In this document: piece after piece, positions 37,429 to 46,354 of the stretch
How positions within the stretch are numbered: the stretch's first letter is position 1
Layout of the letters: each line of letters opens with the position of its first letter
NCBI GenBank assembly: GCA_020852865.1
Contig: JADYZZ010000054.1
Coordinates: 161,496-225,495, forward strand
Length of the DNA stretch: 64,000 bases
Origin: Rubrivivax sp.
GTDB taxonomy: Bacteria > Pseudomonadota > Gammaproteobacteria > Burkholderiales > Burkholderiaceae_C
Direction: 5' to 3'
The notes under the pieces: model-generated
The model's input: only the letters and a program-made list of their open reading frames with translations
Databases searched by the model: none
What the model was told of the DNA's origin: nothing
Program-made: the position numbers and the translations under genes

Positions 37429-39416
37429 AGGTCATCCAGACCGACGTCCTCGTGATCGGCGGCGGACTCGCCGGGTTGCGCCTGGCCGTGGCCGTCAAGC
37501 GCCGCGGCCACGACGCCCTCGTGCTGTCGCTGGTGCCGGCCAAGCGCTCGCACAGCAAGGCCGCGCAGGGCGGCATGCAGGCCAGCCTGGGCAATGTCGT
37601 CAAGGGCCAGGGCGACAACGAGGACGTGCACTTCGAGGACACCGTGCGCGGCAGCGACTGGGGCGCCGACCAGCAGGTGGTGCGCATGTTCGTCGCCACC
37701 GCGCCCAAGGCGGTGCGCGAGCTCGCCGCCTGGGGCGTGCCGTGGAGCCGCGTGCGCAAGGGCGACCGCGAGGTCGTCATCAACGGCCAGAAGGTCACGA
37801 TCACCGAGCGCGACGAAGCGCATGGCCTGATCGCGCAGCGCGACTTCGGCGGCACCAAGAAGTGGCGCACCTGCCACGTCAGCGACGGCACCGGCCACGC
37901 CATGCTGCAGGCGGTGGCCGACCAGGCGATCGCCGACGCCATTCCCGTGCACGAGCGCAGCGAGGCGCTGGCGCTCATCCACGACGGCCGGCGCTGCTGC
38001 GGCGCGGTGGTGCGCGACCTCGTCGACGGCTCGCTCGCCGCCTACCTGGCCAAGGCCACCGCCATCGCCACCGGCGGCGCCGGGCGGCTCTATCGCGTCA
38101 CCACCAACGCCGTCATCTGCGAAGGCATCGGCCACGCGCTCGCGCTCGAGACCGGCGTGGCCGCGCTCGGCAACATGGAGGCCGTGCAGTTCCACCCGAC
38201 CGGCATCTTCCCGGCCGGCATCCTCGTCACCGAGGGCTGCCGCGGCGACGGCGGCCTGCTCAGGGACGTCGACGGCCACCGCTTCATGCCCGACTACGAG
38301 CCCGAGAAGAAGGAACTCGCCTCGCGCGACGTCGTCAGCCGGCGCATGGAGCAGCACATCGCCGGCGGCAAGGGCGTCGGCAGCCGCTGGGGCGAGCACC
38401 TCTGGCTCGACATCACGCTGCTCGGCGAGCGCCACATCAAGACCCAGCTGCGCGAGGTCTACGAGATCTGCCGCAGCTTCCTCGGCACCGATCCGGTCAA
38501 GGACTTCATCGCCGTGCGGCCGGCGCAGCACTACACGATGGGCGGCGTGCGCACCGACGCCAGCGGCCAGAGCCCGACGCTGGCCGGCCTGTTCGCCGCG
38601 GGCGAGGCCGCCTGCTGGGACATGCACGGCTTCAACCGCCTGGGCGGCAACTCGGTGGCCGAGACGGTGGTGGCCGGGCGCATCGTCGGCGAGGCGATCG
38701 CCGACTTCTGCGACCGCGCCGACAACGACATCACGGTGCCGATGGGCCTGGTGCGCGAGTTCGTGCAGCGCGAGCAGGCCGAGCTCGACGCGCTGTCCAG
38801 CGGCGGCGGCAGCGAGGACGCCTCGGCGCTGCGTGCGCGCATGCAGGAGATCATGACGGCGCAGGTCGGCATCTTCCGCAAGGGCGCGGAGCTGCAGGCC
38901 GCCGTCGACGAGCTGCAGCAGCTGCTGCTGCGCAGCCGCCGCATCGGCTTGCGCAACGCCAGCGCCGGGGCCAACCCCGAGCTCGTCACCGCCTACCGCG
39001 TGCGCAAGATGCTCAAGGTGGCGCTCAGCGTGGCCTACGGCGCGCTCATGCGCACCGAGAGCCGCGGCGCGCATTTCCGCGAGGACTTCCCGCGCCGCGA
39101 CGACGCGCGGTGGCTCGTGCGCACGCTGGCGCGCTGGAGCGGCGAGGCCACGCTGCCCACGCTCGAGTACGAGGCACTCGACGTGATGGCGATGGAGCTG
39201 CCGCCGGGCTGGCGCGGCTACGGCGCCAAGGACTACATCGACCACCCCGACACGGCGCGCCGCGCCGCCGAGGTCGCCGCGCTGCGCGAACGCATGGCGG
39301 CGCAGCCGGGCAGCGAGCGCTTTGCCGTGCAGCAGGCGCTGATGCCCTACGCGCACCTGCTGCCCGCCGCGCTGCGCGGCCGCAACGAGCGCATCGACGA
39401 GAGGTTCGGCCCGTGA
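37425..39416 (+). CDS. frdA: fumarate reductase flavoprotein subunit, Wolinella type
   Basis: 663 residues from GTG 37425. Starts with [10 protein letters not shown] (FAD), and His43 in [10 protein letters not shown] aligns with the covalent FAD histidine. The stretch [16 protein letters not shown] and the arginines in V-V-S-R-R-M follow, then H-Y-T-M-G-G-V and [15 protein letters not shown]. Similarity to the Wolinella enzyme runs through the whole chain (recalled comparison). Works in the cytoplasm. GTGA overlap with frdB. Confidence 0.95.
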   Translation: MKVIQTDVLVIGGGLAGLRLAVAVKRRGHDALVLSLVPAKRSHSKAAQGGMQASLGNVVKGQGDNEDVHFEDTVRGSDWGADQQVVRMFVATAPKAVRELAAWGVPWSRVRKGDREVVINGQKVTITERDEAHGLIAQRDFGGTKKWRTCHVSDGTGHAMLQAVADQAIADAIPVHERSEALALIHDGRRCCGAVVRDLVDGSLAAYLAKATAIATGGAGRLYRVTTNAVICEGIGHALALETGVAALGNMEAVQFHPTGIFPAGILVTEGCRGDGGLLRDVDGHRFMPDYEPEKKELASRDVVSRRMEQHIAGGKGVGSRWGEHLWLDITLLGERHIKTQLREVYEICRSFLGTDPVKDFIAVRPAQHYTMGGVRTDASGQSPTLAGLFAAGEAACWDMHGFNRLGGNSVAETVVAGRIVGEAIADFCDRADNDITVPMGLVREFVQREQAELDALSSGGGSEDASALRARMQEIMTAQVGIFRKGAELQAAVDELQQLLLRSRRIGLRNASAGANPELVTAYRVRKMLKVALSVAYGALMRTESRGAHFREDFPRRDDARWLVRTLARWSGEATLPTLEYEALDVMAMELPPGWRGYGAKDYIDHPDTARRAAEVAALRERMAAQPGSERFAVQQALMPYAHLLPAALRGRNERIDERFGP

Positions 39417-40195
39417 ACGAGGTACCGGTCAGGGTGGTTCCGCGCGCCGGCAGCGGCGGCGCGGCGGCGCCGGGCCGGCGCCTGCAGCTGCAGGTGCTGC
39501 GCCACAACCCGCGCGACGCCGCCAGCGTGCCGCACTGGCAGAGCTACGAGCTCGAGGAAGCCGAGGGCATGACCCTCTTCATCGCCCTGGGGGAGATCCG
39601 CGAGAAGCTCGACCCCTCGCTGCAGTTCGACTTCGTCTGCCGCGCCGGCATCTGCGGCAGCTGCGCGATGGTGATCGACGGCAAGCCGGGCCTGGCCTGC
39701 CGCACGCTCACGCGCGACCACGGCAGCCGCATCACGCTGGCGCCGCTGCCCTTCTTCGAGCTGATCGGCGATCTCTCGGTCGACACCGGCAAGTGGATGC
39801 GCTCGATGAGCGAGCGCCTGCGCGGCTGGCTGCACCTGAAGCAGGCCGCGCCCGACATCGACCGCATCGAGCAGCCGATGGATCCGGAGCTGGCCGAGCG
39901 CATCTACGAGCTCGACCGCTGCATCGAGTGCGGCTGCTGCGTCGCCGGCTGCGGCACGGCGCGCATGCGCGAGGACTTCGTCGGCGCCGTCGGCCTCGGC
40001 CGCGTGGCGCGCTTCCGGCTCGATCCGCGCGACGCCCGCAGCGACGAGGACTGGTACGCCGTCGTCGGCGACGACGACGGCGTGTTCGGCTGCATGTCGC
40101 TGCTCGCCTGCCACGACCTGTGCCCGAAGGACCTGCCGCTGGCCACCCAGATCGCCTACCTGCGGCGCGCGATGGCCAGGCAGGGGCTGAAGTGA
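39413..40195 (+). CDS. frdB: fumarate reductase iron-sulfur subunit
   Basis: 260 residues from GTG 39413. [2Fe-2S] ligands C76, C81, C84 and C96 (C-R-A-G-I-C-G-S-C). [4Fe-4S] and [3Fe-4S] ligands C170, C173, C176, C180 and C227, C233, C237 ([23 protein letters not shown]). All three clusters are complete. Last frd gene; nuoA follows after 63 bp. Confidence 0.95.
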   Translation: MNEVPVRVVPRAGSGGAAAPGRRLQLQVLRHNPRDAASVPHWQSYELEEAEGMTLFIALGEIREKLDPSLQFDFVCRAGICGSCAMVIDGKPGLACRTLTRDHGSRITLAPLPFFELIGDLSVDTGKWMRSMSERLRGWLHLKQAAPDIDRIEQPMDPELAERIYELDRCIECGCCVAGCGTARMREDFVGAVGLGRVARFRLDPRDARSDEDWYAVVGDDDGVFGCMSLLACHDLCPKDLPLATQIAYLRRAMARQGLK

Positions 40196-40196
40196 C

Positions 40197-40262
40197 ATGA
40201 GCGCGCCGGGCCGCTTCCGGGCACGAATCGCGCGGCGCGCAGCGCGGAGGCTGAACGCGTGA
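40197..40262 (+). CDS. possible 21-residue Arg-rich mini-ORF between frdB and nuoA
   Basis: ATG 40197 starts 1 bp after the frdB stop and the TGA (40260-40262) overlaps the nuoA GTG, so it spans the whole gap. The peptide begins M-S-A-P-G-R-F-R-A-R and is rich in Arg and Ala, faintly like the mini-ORFs of the 74-bp repeat. It may only serve to carry ribosomes across the gap, or be chance in GC-rich DNA. Confidence 0.25.
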   Translation: MSAPGRFRARIARRAARRLNA

Positions 40263-40624
40263 GTCCCTACGCCGCCTTCGGCCTGTGGTTCGCCTTCATC
40301 CTCGCCAACGTCGCGTTGATGCTGACGCTGAACCGCTGGCTCGGCCCCAAGCCCAGGCCGACGGCGCTCAAGCTCGAACCCTTCGAGTGCGGCGCCACTC
40401 CGGTCGACACGCTCAACGTCAAGGCCGTGCCGATCAAGTACTACGCGGTGGCGATCGTCTTCATCCTGTTCGACCTCGAGACCGTGTTCCTGTTCATCTG
40501 GGCGCTGGGCGCGCAGCCGCTCACCGGCTGGCTGCTCGCGACCTTCGGCTTCTTCGTCTTCCTGCTCGTGCTGATGCTGGCCTACGTCTGGAACAGCCGG
40601 CTCATCGAAGGAGTCACCGAATGA
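40259..40624 (+). CDS. nuoA: NADH-quinone oxidoreductase subunit A
   Basis: 121 residues from GTG 40259 with CGGAGG upstream. Three membrane helices; family segments F-E-C-G-A-T-P-V and the loop V-A-I-V-F-I-L-F-D-L-E-T-V-F-L. First of fourteen nuo genes in canonical order, mostly joined by overlaps. Confidence 0.95.
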   Translation: MSPYAAFGLWFAFILANVALMLTLNRWLGPKPRPTALKLEPFECGATPVDTLNVKAVPIKYYAVAIVFILFDLETVFLFIWALGAQPLTGWLLATFGFFVFLLVLMLAYVWNSRLIEGVTE

Positions 40625-41148
40625 GCGCCGCGCGCGCGCCCATCCCGATCGCCCCGGCCGGGGGCGTGAAGAAGGAGCCGACCTTCGACTGGTTCACGAC
40701 GAAGAAGGACGAGATCGTCGGCTGGGCGCGCAAGTTCTCGCTCTTCCCCTACCCCTTCGTCACCGCCTGCTGCGGCATGGAGTTCATGTCGGTCAGCTCG
40801 ACGATCTACGACACCGACCGCTTCGGCGCCGCGCTGCCGCGCTTCACGCCGCGCCAGAGCGACCTGCTGATGGTGGTGGGCACCATCTCGCACAAGCAGG
40901 CACCCGTGCTCGCGCGCATCTACGCCCAGATGTGCGAGCCCAAGTGGGTGCTGGCCTTCGGCGCCTGCGCCACCAGCGGCGGCTTCTACGACAACTACGC
41001 CGTCGTGCAGGGCGTCGACAAGATCATCCCGGTGGACATGTACGTGCCCGGCTGCCCGCCGCGGCCCGAGATGGTGATCGACGCGATCATGAAGCTGCAG
41101 GACAAGATCGCGGGCCAGCACCACGTCATCCTGAAGGGCGAGTTCTGA
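40621..41148 (+). CDS. nuoB: NADH-quinone oxidoreductase subunit B
   Basis: 175 residues, ATGA overlap with nuoA. Carries cluster N2, the last before quinone: C50-C51 in T-A-C-C-G-M-E-F-M, C116 in G-A-C-A-T-S-G-G, C145 in P-G-C-P-P-R-P-E. All present. Confidence 0.96.
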   Translation: MSAARAPIPIAPAGGVKKEPTFDWFTTKKDEIVGWARKFSLFPYPFVTACCGMEFMSVSSTIYDTDRFGAALPRFTPRQSDLLMVVGTISHKQAPVLARIYAQMCEPKWVLAFGACATSGGFYDNYAVVQGVDKIIPVDMYVPGCPPRPEMVIDAIMKLQDKIAGQHHVILKGEF

Positions 41149-41150
41149 GC

Positions 41151-41645
41151 ATGGCTGCCGACGCCGCCTTCCTCGCCGAGCTGAACGCAGCGCTGGCCGC
41201 CGCACCGGTGCTCGTGCACGGCATGCCGGTGCTCGTGGTCGAACGCACACGGGTGTTCGAGACGGCGCGCACGCTGCGCGAACGTTTCGCCTTCGACATG
41301 CTGCTCGACGTCACTGCCGTCGACTGGCTCGGCTGCGCCGGCCGCGCCGCGCGCTTCGAGGTGGTGTGGCACTTCATGCGCAGCCGCGCGCCGGCGCGGC
41401 TGCGCCTGAAGACCGAGGTGCCGGAGGACGCTCCGGCCGTGGCCAGCCTGACCGCGCTGTACGGCTCGGCCGCCTTCATGGAGCGCGAGTGCCACGAGAT
41501 GTTCGGCATCCGCTTCGAGGGCAACGCCGACCTCAGGCCGATCCTGCTCTACGAGGGCTTCACCGGCCACCCGCTGCGCAAGGACTACGACAAGCGCCGC
41601 GAGCAGCCGCTCGTGGCCTACCGCGACGGCACGCCGCCCGGCTAG
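41151..41645 (+). CDS. nuoC: NADH-quinone oxidoreductase subunit C
   Basis: 164 residues, separate from NuoD (unlike the fused NuoCD of Escherichia). Family signature E-R-E-C-H-E-M-F-G-I-R-F-E-G-N and H-P-L-R-K-D-Y. Two bp after nuoB. Cytoplasmic arm subunit. Confidence 0.93.
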   Translation: MAADAAFLAELNAALAAAPVLVHGMPVLVVERTRVFETARTLRERFAFDMLLDVTAVDWLGCAGRAARFEVVWHFMRSRAPARLRLKTEVPEDAPAVASLTALYGSAAFMERECHEMFGIRFEGNADLRPILLYEGFTGHPLRKDYDKRREQPLVAYRDGTPPG

Positions 41646-41661
41646 CGCGAAGGACCGCGCC

Positions 41662-42882
41662 TTGGACACGCAGATCCCCAACCCGGTGCGCGCCGCGTTC
41701 GCGCCCACGCCCGAGCAGGACCGCCGCGTCATCGTCAACATCGGCCCGTCGCACCCGGCGACGCACGGCACGGTGCAGATCATCACCGAGCTCGACGGCG
41801 AGCGCGTGCTGCGCGCCGACGTGCACTGCGGCTACCTGCACCGCGGCTTCGAGAAGGAATGCGAGGCCCACACCTGGCACAACCTGATCCCCTACGTCGA
41901 CCGCCTCAACTACTGCTCGGCGCTGATCAACGACTTCGCCTACTGCGGCGCGGTCGAGCAGCTGATGGGCATCGAGATCCCGCCGCGCGCGCGCTGGCTG
42001 CGCACGCTGCTGGGCGAGTATTCGCGCATCGCCGACCACATCACCTGCATCGCCGCCGGCCTGATGGAGCTGGGCGCGATGACGGCGTTCCTGTACCTGA
42101 TGACGCTGCGCGACTACATCTACGAGCACCTGGCCGACGTCACCGGCGCGCGCGTCACCTACAGCTACGGCCGCATCGGCGGCGTCGCGCGCGACCTGCC
42201 CGCGGGCTGGCTCGCGCGGCTCGAGCAGATCCTCGTCGCGTACGAGACCTACGTCGGCCGCATCCACGGCCTGATGGACCGCAACCGCATCTTCATCGAC
42301 CGCATGCGCGGCGTCGGCGTGCTCACGCAGGCGCAGGCGCTGAGCTACGGCGTCACCGGGCCGATGCTGCGCTCCACCGGCCTGGCGCGCGACATCCGCA
42401 AGGACACGCCCTACCTGTGCTACGGCGAGCTCGACTTCGAGGTGCCGACCGGCATCATGGGCGACAACTACGACCGCTACGTCGTGCGCATGCGCGAGAT
42501 GGACGAGTCGGTGTACATGATCCGCCAGTGCGTGGCGCTGCTGCCGGCGGGCCCGATCGTCGCCGACGACGCGCGCGTCGCCTTCCCCGACAAGCAGCTC
42601 GTCTACCGCGAGATCGAGTCGCTGATCAACCACTTCAAGCTCGTGATCGACGGCCCGCGCGTGCCCGCCGGCGAGACCTACTACGCCCAGGAAGGCGCCA
42701 ACGGCGAGCTCGGCTTCTACATCGTGAGCACCGGCGCGGGCCAGCCCTGGCGCGTGCACTGCCGCGCGCCCAGCTTCGTGCACATGGGCGTCACGCACCG
42801 CATGCTCGAAGGCGGCCAGCTCGCCGACGTCGTGCCCACCTTCGGCTCGGTCAACATGATCGGCGGGGAGTGCGACCGATGA
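41662..42882 (+). CDS. nuoD: NADH-quinone oxidoreductase subunit D
   Basis: 406 residues from TTG 41662 with GAAGGA nearby. Quinone-site subunit: G-P-S-H-P-A-T-H-G, L-H-R-G-F-E-K, and the C-terminal P-S-F-V-H-M-G-V-T-H. Ends at TGA 42880-42882, which overlaps the first ATG of the 74-bp repeat array. Confidence 0.95.
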   Translation: MDTQIPNPVRAAFAPTPEQDRRVIVNIGPSHPATHGTVQIITELDGERVLRADVHCGYLHRGFEKECEAHTWHNLIPYVDRLNYCSALINDFAYCGAVEQLMGIEIPPRARWLRTLLGEYSRIADHITCIAAGLMELGAMTAFLYLMTLRDYIYEHLADVTGARVTYSYGRIGGVARDLPAGWLARLEQILVAYETYVGRIHGLMDRNRIFIDRMRGVGVLTQAQALSYGVTGPMLRSTGLARDIRKDTPYLCYGELDFEVPTGIMGDNYDRYVVRMREMDESVYMIRQCVALLPAGPIVADDARVAFPDKQLVYREIESLINHFKLVIDGPRVPAGETYYAQEGANGELGFYIVSTGAGQPWRVHCRAPSFVHMGVTHRMLEGGQLADVVPTFGSVNMIGGECDR

Positions 42883-43101
42883 GCGCCGCACGGCCGCTCC
42901 GAAGGCGCTCGCTCCCCCTCGGGGGGACGGCGCGCAGCGCCCAGGGGGCACGATGAGCGCCGCACGGCCGCTCCGAAGGCGCTCGCTCCCCCTCGGGGGG
43001 GACGGCGCGCAGCGCCCAGGGGGCATGATGAGCGCCGCACGGCCGCTCCGAAGGCGCTCGCTCCCCCTCGGGGGGACGGCGCGCAGCGCCCAGGGGGCAT
43101 G
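42879..43101 (+). repeat. triplicated 74-bp ATGA-bounded repeat element between nuoD and nuoE
   Basis: Three head-to-tail copies: 42879-42952 (74 bp), 42953-43027 (75 bp, one extra G in the G run) and 43028-43101 (74 bp), nearly identical to each other and similar to 9263-9336. Each starts ATGAGCGCCGC and carries a C5-TC-G5 hairpin and GGCGC-GCA-GCGCC. Open frames 42879-42956 (25 residues) and 42953-43102 (49 residues, two units fused by the extra G) join nuoD to nuoE through successive ATGA overlaps. The high identity implies recent duplication. Confidence 0.95.
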
Positions 43102-43593
43102 ATGAACGCCGCCGTCGCCAACTCCCTGTTCGCCGATCTGCTGCCCGAGTTCGACCGGCTCAGGCGGCGTTTTCCGGCCGACTTCGCTTCGTCGCTGGTG
43201 CTGCCCTGCCTGCGCCGCATCCAGGAGCGGCGCGGCTGGATCGCCGACGAGGACATCGGCGCGCTGGCCGCCTGGCTGCCGGTGCCGCGCATCCAGATCG
43301 AGGAGGCGCTGAGCTTCTACACCCAGTTCCGGCGCGCGCCGATCGGACGCCACCACCTCGAGGTCTGCCGCAACGTCAGTTGCTCGATGCGCGGCAGCGA
43401 ACGGCTGCTCGCGCATCTGCGTGCGCGGCTCGGCGTGGCCGAGGGCGGCACCACGGCCGATGGCCGCTTCACGCTGCGCACCTGCGAGTGCCTGGGCTCG
43501 TGCGGCACCGCGCCGGTGATGGTGGTCGACGACGAATACCACGAGAACATGAGCGCCGAGAAGGTCGACGCGCTGCTCGGCAGGCTGGACTAA
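43099..43593 (+). CDS. nuoE: NADH-quinone oxidoreductase subunit E
   Basis: 164 residues from ATG 43099 (a second ATG at 43102). [2Fe-2S] ligands in V-C-R-N-V-S-C-S and C-E-C-L-G-S-C-G. The start overlaps the stop of the repeat mini-ORF. Part of the NADH dehydrogenase module. Confidence 0.94.
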   Translation: MMNAAVANSLFADLLPEFDRLRRRFPADFASSLVLPCLRRIQERRGWIADEDIGALAAWLPVPRIQIEEALSFYTQFRRAPIGRHHLEVCRNVSCSMRGSERLLAHLRARLGVAEGGTTADGRFTLRTCECLGSCGTAPVMVVDDEYHENMSAEKVDALLGRLD

Positions 43594-43607
43594 GAGCCCG
43601 TAAAGAC

Positions 43608-44918
43608 ATGCCCGCCCCCGGACGCGACGCCAAGATCCTGATGACCTTCCCGGTCACCGGCAGCTCGCACCTGCTGGCCGAGGCGCGCGCGCGCGGCCAG
43701 TACGGCACGCTCGCCAAGGTGCTCGCGACCATGGCGCCGGCCGACGTCACCAAGGAAGTCGGCGCCTCGGGCCTGCAGGGCCGCGGCGGCGCCGCCTTCC
43801 CCACCGGGCGCAAGTGGTCGGTGGTGCGCTACGACGACGGCCAGCCGCACTACCTGTGCGCCAACGCCGACGAGGGCGAACCCGGCACCTTCAAGGACCG
43901 CTGGATCCTCGAGAACACGCCGCACCAGCTCATCGAGTCGATGCTGATCTCGGCCTATGCGCTGCAGGTGCGGCACGCCTTCGTCTACATGCGCGGCGAG
44001 TTCGCCGGGCCGTACCGGCGGCTGCAAGCGGCGCTCGACGAGGCCTACGCCGCCGGCCTGGTGGGCGAGAACATCCTGGGCAGCGGCTTTTCCTGCGACA
44101 TCATCGTCTACCGCGGCGCCGGCAGCTACGTCTGCGGCGAGGCCTCGGCGCTCATCACCTCGATCGAGGGCAAGCGCGGCTACCCGCGCAACCGCCCGCC
44201 GCGCCTCACCGTCAAGGGCCTGTACCAGCGGCCGACGGTGATCAACAACGTCGAGACGCTCGCCAACGTCGCCTGGATCATGGAGCACGGGGCGGCGGCC
44301 TTCAAGGCCATCGGCTGCCCCAAGGCGCCGGGCACGCGCCTCATCTCGATCTCGGGCCACATCGCGCGCCCCGGCGTCTACGAGATCGAGTACGGCTACT
44401 CCTGGAAGAAGCTGATCCACGACGACTGCGGCGGCATGCTCGAGGGCGCCGAGCTCAAGTGCGTGATCCCGGGCGGCATCAGCACCAAGGTGCTCACGGC
44501 CGCGGAGATCGACCAGCTCGCCCTCGATCCGGCCGAGGTCGAACCGGCCGGCTCGTCGATGGGCTCGGGCGGCATGGTGGCGATCGCCGAGGGCACCTGC
44601 ATGGTGCGGCTGCTGCAGGTGATGCTGCGCTTCTATCACCACGAATCCTGCGGCCAGTGCACGCCCTGCCGCGAGGGCATGGGCTGGCTGCACCGCATCA
44701 TCGACCGCATCGTCGCCGGCCAGGGCCGGGCGGCCGACCTCGACCAGATGCTCCTGATCTCCAGGCTGCAGGACGGCAACACGATCTGCGGCATGGGCGA
44801 CGCCGCCGGCTTCGCCACCATCGGGATCCTCGCCAAGTACCGCCACGAATTCGAGCACTGGATCGGCACCGGCCGCTCGATGTTCGAAGGGAATCTGGAA
44901 TGCCGCAGATCTTCATAG
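43608..44918 (+). CDS. nuoF: NADH-quinone oxidoreductase subunit F
   Basis: 436 residues. FMN and NADH site: G-R-G-G-A-A-F-P-T-G-R-K-W and A-N-A-D-E-G-E-P-G-T-F-K-D-R; [4Fe-4S] cluster N3 in E-S-C-G-Q-C-T-P-C-R-E-G with a later Cys in C-G-M-G-D. Ends overlapping nuoG by 19 bp. Confidence 0.96.
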   Translation: MPAPGRDAKILMTFPVTGSSHLLAEARARGQYGTLAKVLATMAPADVTKEVGASGLQGRGGAAFPTGRKWSVVRYDDGQPHYLCANADEGEPGTFKDRWILENTPHQLIESMLISAYALQVRHAFVYMRGEFAGPYRRLQAALDEAYAAGLVGENILGSGFSCDIIVYRGAGSYVCGEASALITSIEGKRGYPRNRPPRLTVKGLYQRPTVINNVETLANVAWIMEHGAAAFKAIGCPKAPGTRLISISGHIARPGVYEIEYGYSWKKLIHDDCGGMLEGAELKCVIPGGISTKVLTAAEIDQLALDPAEVEPAGSSMGSGGMVAIAEGTCMVRLLQVMLRFYHHESCGQCTPCREGMGWLHRIIDRIVAGQGRAADLDQMLLISRLQDGNTICGMGDAAGFATIGILAKYRHEFEHWIGTGRSMFEGNLECRRSS

Positions 44919-46354
44919 ACGGTCGGCCCTTCGAGGCGCGCGGCGACCAGACCGTGATGCAGGTCGCCGACGCCAACGGCATCCACATCCCGCGTCTGTG
45001 CTGGCACCCGCAGCTTTCGATCGCCGGCAACTGCCGACTGTGCGTGGTGCAGGTCGAGGACCGCAGCTGGGTCGAGATCTCCTGCAACATGCCCGTCGCC
45101 GAGGGCCTGAGCGTGCGCACCGACAGCGAGCTCGTGCGCGCGCACCGCAAGGCGACGATGCAGTTCCTCACGCTCAACCACCCGGTGGACTGCGGCGTGT
45201 GCGACAAGGCCGGCGAGTGCACGCTGCAGGACTACCACGTCGCCTACAACGGCGAAGCCAGCACCTCGCTCGAGCGCAAGGTGCCCGCCGCCAAGTTCTA
45301 CGCGCTCGGCCGCCGCATCACGCTCGACAACGAGCGCTGCGTGCTGTGCACGCGCTGCGTGCGCTTCACGCGCGAGGTGAGCAAGTCGCATGCGCTGGGC
45401 GTGCTCGAGCGCGGCGACCACTCGGTGATCCGCCCTGCCGGCGGCGCGCAGGCGCGGGCGCTCGACGACGACCCCTATTCCGACAACATCGTCGACCTCT
45501 GCCCGGTGGGCGCGCTGCTGGCCAAGGACTTCCTCTACCGCGATCGCGTCTGGACTCTCGAGGCCACGCCCTCGGTGTGCCCGGGCTGCGCGCGCGGCTG
45601 CAGCATCGACATCTGGCAGCGCAAGCGCGAGTGGGCGTTCCGGTCGCCCGCTGCCCGGCACGCGCGCGCCATCGCCCGCGTCACGCCGCGCGCGAACGCG
45701 GCGGTCAACGGCCCCTGGGTGTGCAACTGGGCACGCGACCTCGCCGCGCGGCTCGAGCGCCCGCGCGCGCAGGGGCCGCTGGCCCGGGGCCGCGCCATCG
45801 ACTTCGACGCCGCCGCGGCCGCGGCCCGTGCGCTCGTCGCCCGCGCGCGCCGTCCGGTGGCGCTGGTATCGAGCGCGGGGTCGGACGAGGAGCTGCGCGC
45901 CTGCCGCTCCGCTCTCGACGCGCGCTTCGCCTGCTTCGTCAAGGCCGACCGCCGGCCCGAGGCGGGCGAGGTGGTGCAGGACGACTTGCTCATCCGCGCC
46001 GACAAGAATCCCGGCCGCCGCACCGCGCAGGCGCTGTTCGGCGACGCCGAGGCGGCGTTCGCGCCCGACACCGACCTCGTGCTGGTGTGGGGCGAGGGCT
46101 GCCACTTCGCCGGCCTGCCGCGCGGCGTGCCGGTGATCCTGCTGGGCGCCTTCGCGGCGCCCGAGAACGCCCAGGCCGAGGTCTTCTTCCCCATCAGCCT
46201 GTTCACCGAGCGCAGCGGCCACTTCACCAACTTCGAGGGCGTGACGAGCGCCTTCGAACGCTGCTTTGCGCCGCCGCCCGGCGCGGCCGACGCCGAGCGC
46301 GTGTTCGCGGCGCTCGCCGCGCGGCGCACGCCCGACGAGGCGGTGACGCCATGA
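44900..46354 (+). CDS. nuoG: NADH-quinone oxidoreductase subunit G, short form
   Basis: 484 residues, much shorter than the roughly 680-900 usual for NuoG. Cluster ligands are complete: [2Fe-2S] C34, C45, C48, C62; His-Cys3 cluster H94, C98, C101, C107; [4Fe-4S] C147, C150, C153, C201; and an extra site C227, C230, C234, C275 matching cluster N7 of Escherichia and Thermus. After about residue 285 only 200 residues remain of the molybdopterin-oxidoreductase-like part. The gene ends in an ATGA overlap with nuoH, so it is not a broken copy. Confidence 0.9.
   Translation: MPQIFIDGRPFEARGDQTVMQVADANGIHIPRLCWHPQLSIAGNCRLCVVQVEDRSWVEISCNMPVAEGLSVRTDSELVRAHRKATMQFLTLNHPVDCGVCDKAGECTLQDYHVAYNGEASTSLERKVPAAKFYALGRRITLDNERCVLCTRCVRFTREVSKSHALGVLERGDHSVIRPAGGAQARALDDDPYSDNIVDLCPVGALLAKDFLYRDRVWTLEATPSVCPGCARGCSIDIWQRKREWAFRSPAARHARAIARVTPRANAAVNGPWVCNWARDLAARLERPRAQGPLARGRAIDFDAAAAAARALVARARRPVALVSSAGSDEELRACRSALDARFACFVKADRRPEAGEVVQDDLLIRADKNPGRRTAQALFGDAEAAFAPDTDLVLVWGEGCHFAGLPRGVPVILLGAFAAPENAQAEVFFPISLFTERSGHFTNFEGVTSAFERCFAPPPGAADAERVFAALAARRTPDEAVTP

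Noticed and set aside
36652..40195. Ordinary succinate dehydrogenase (sdhCDAB)
   Set aside because: There is one diheme cytochrome b subunit and gene order C-A-B, with FrdA/FrdC sequence of the Wolinella type.
42879..43101. CRISPR array at the nuoD-nuoE gap
   Set aside because: Units are directly adjacent with no spacers and each unit is 74-75 bp; this is a tandem duplication.
44900..46354. nuoG as a frameshifted pseudogene
   Set aside because: No remaining fragment of the missing domain follows, cluster ligands are intact, and the stop overlaps the nuoH start.
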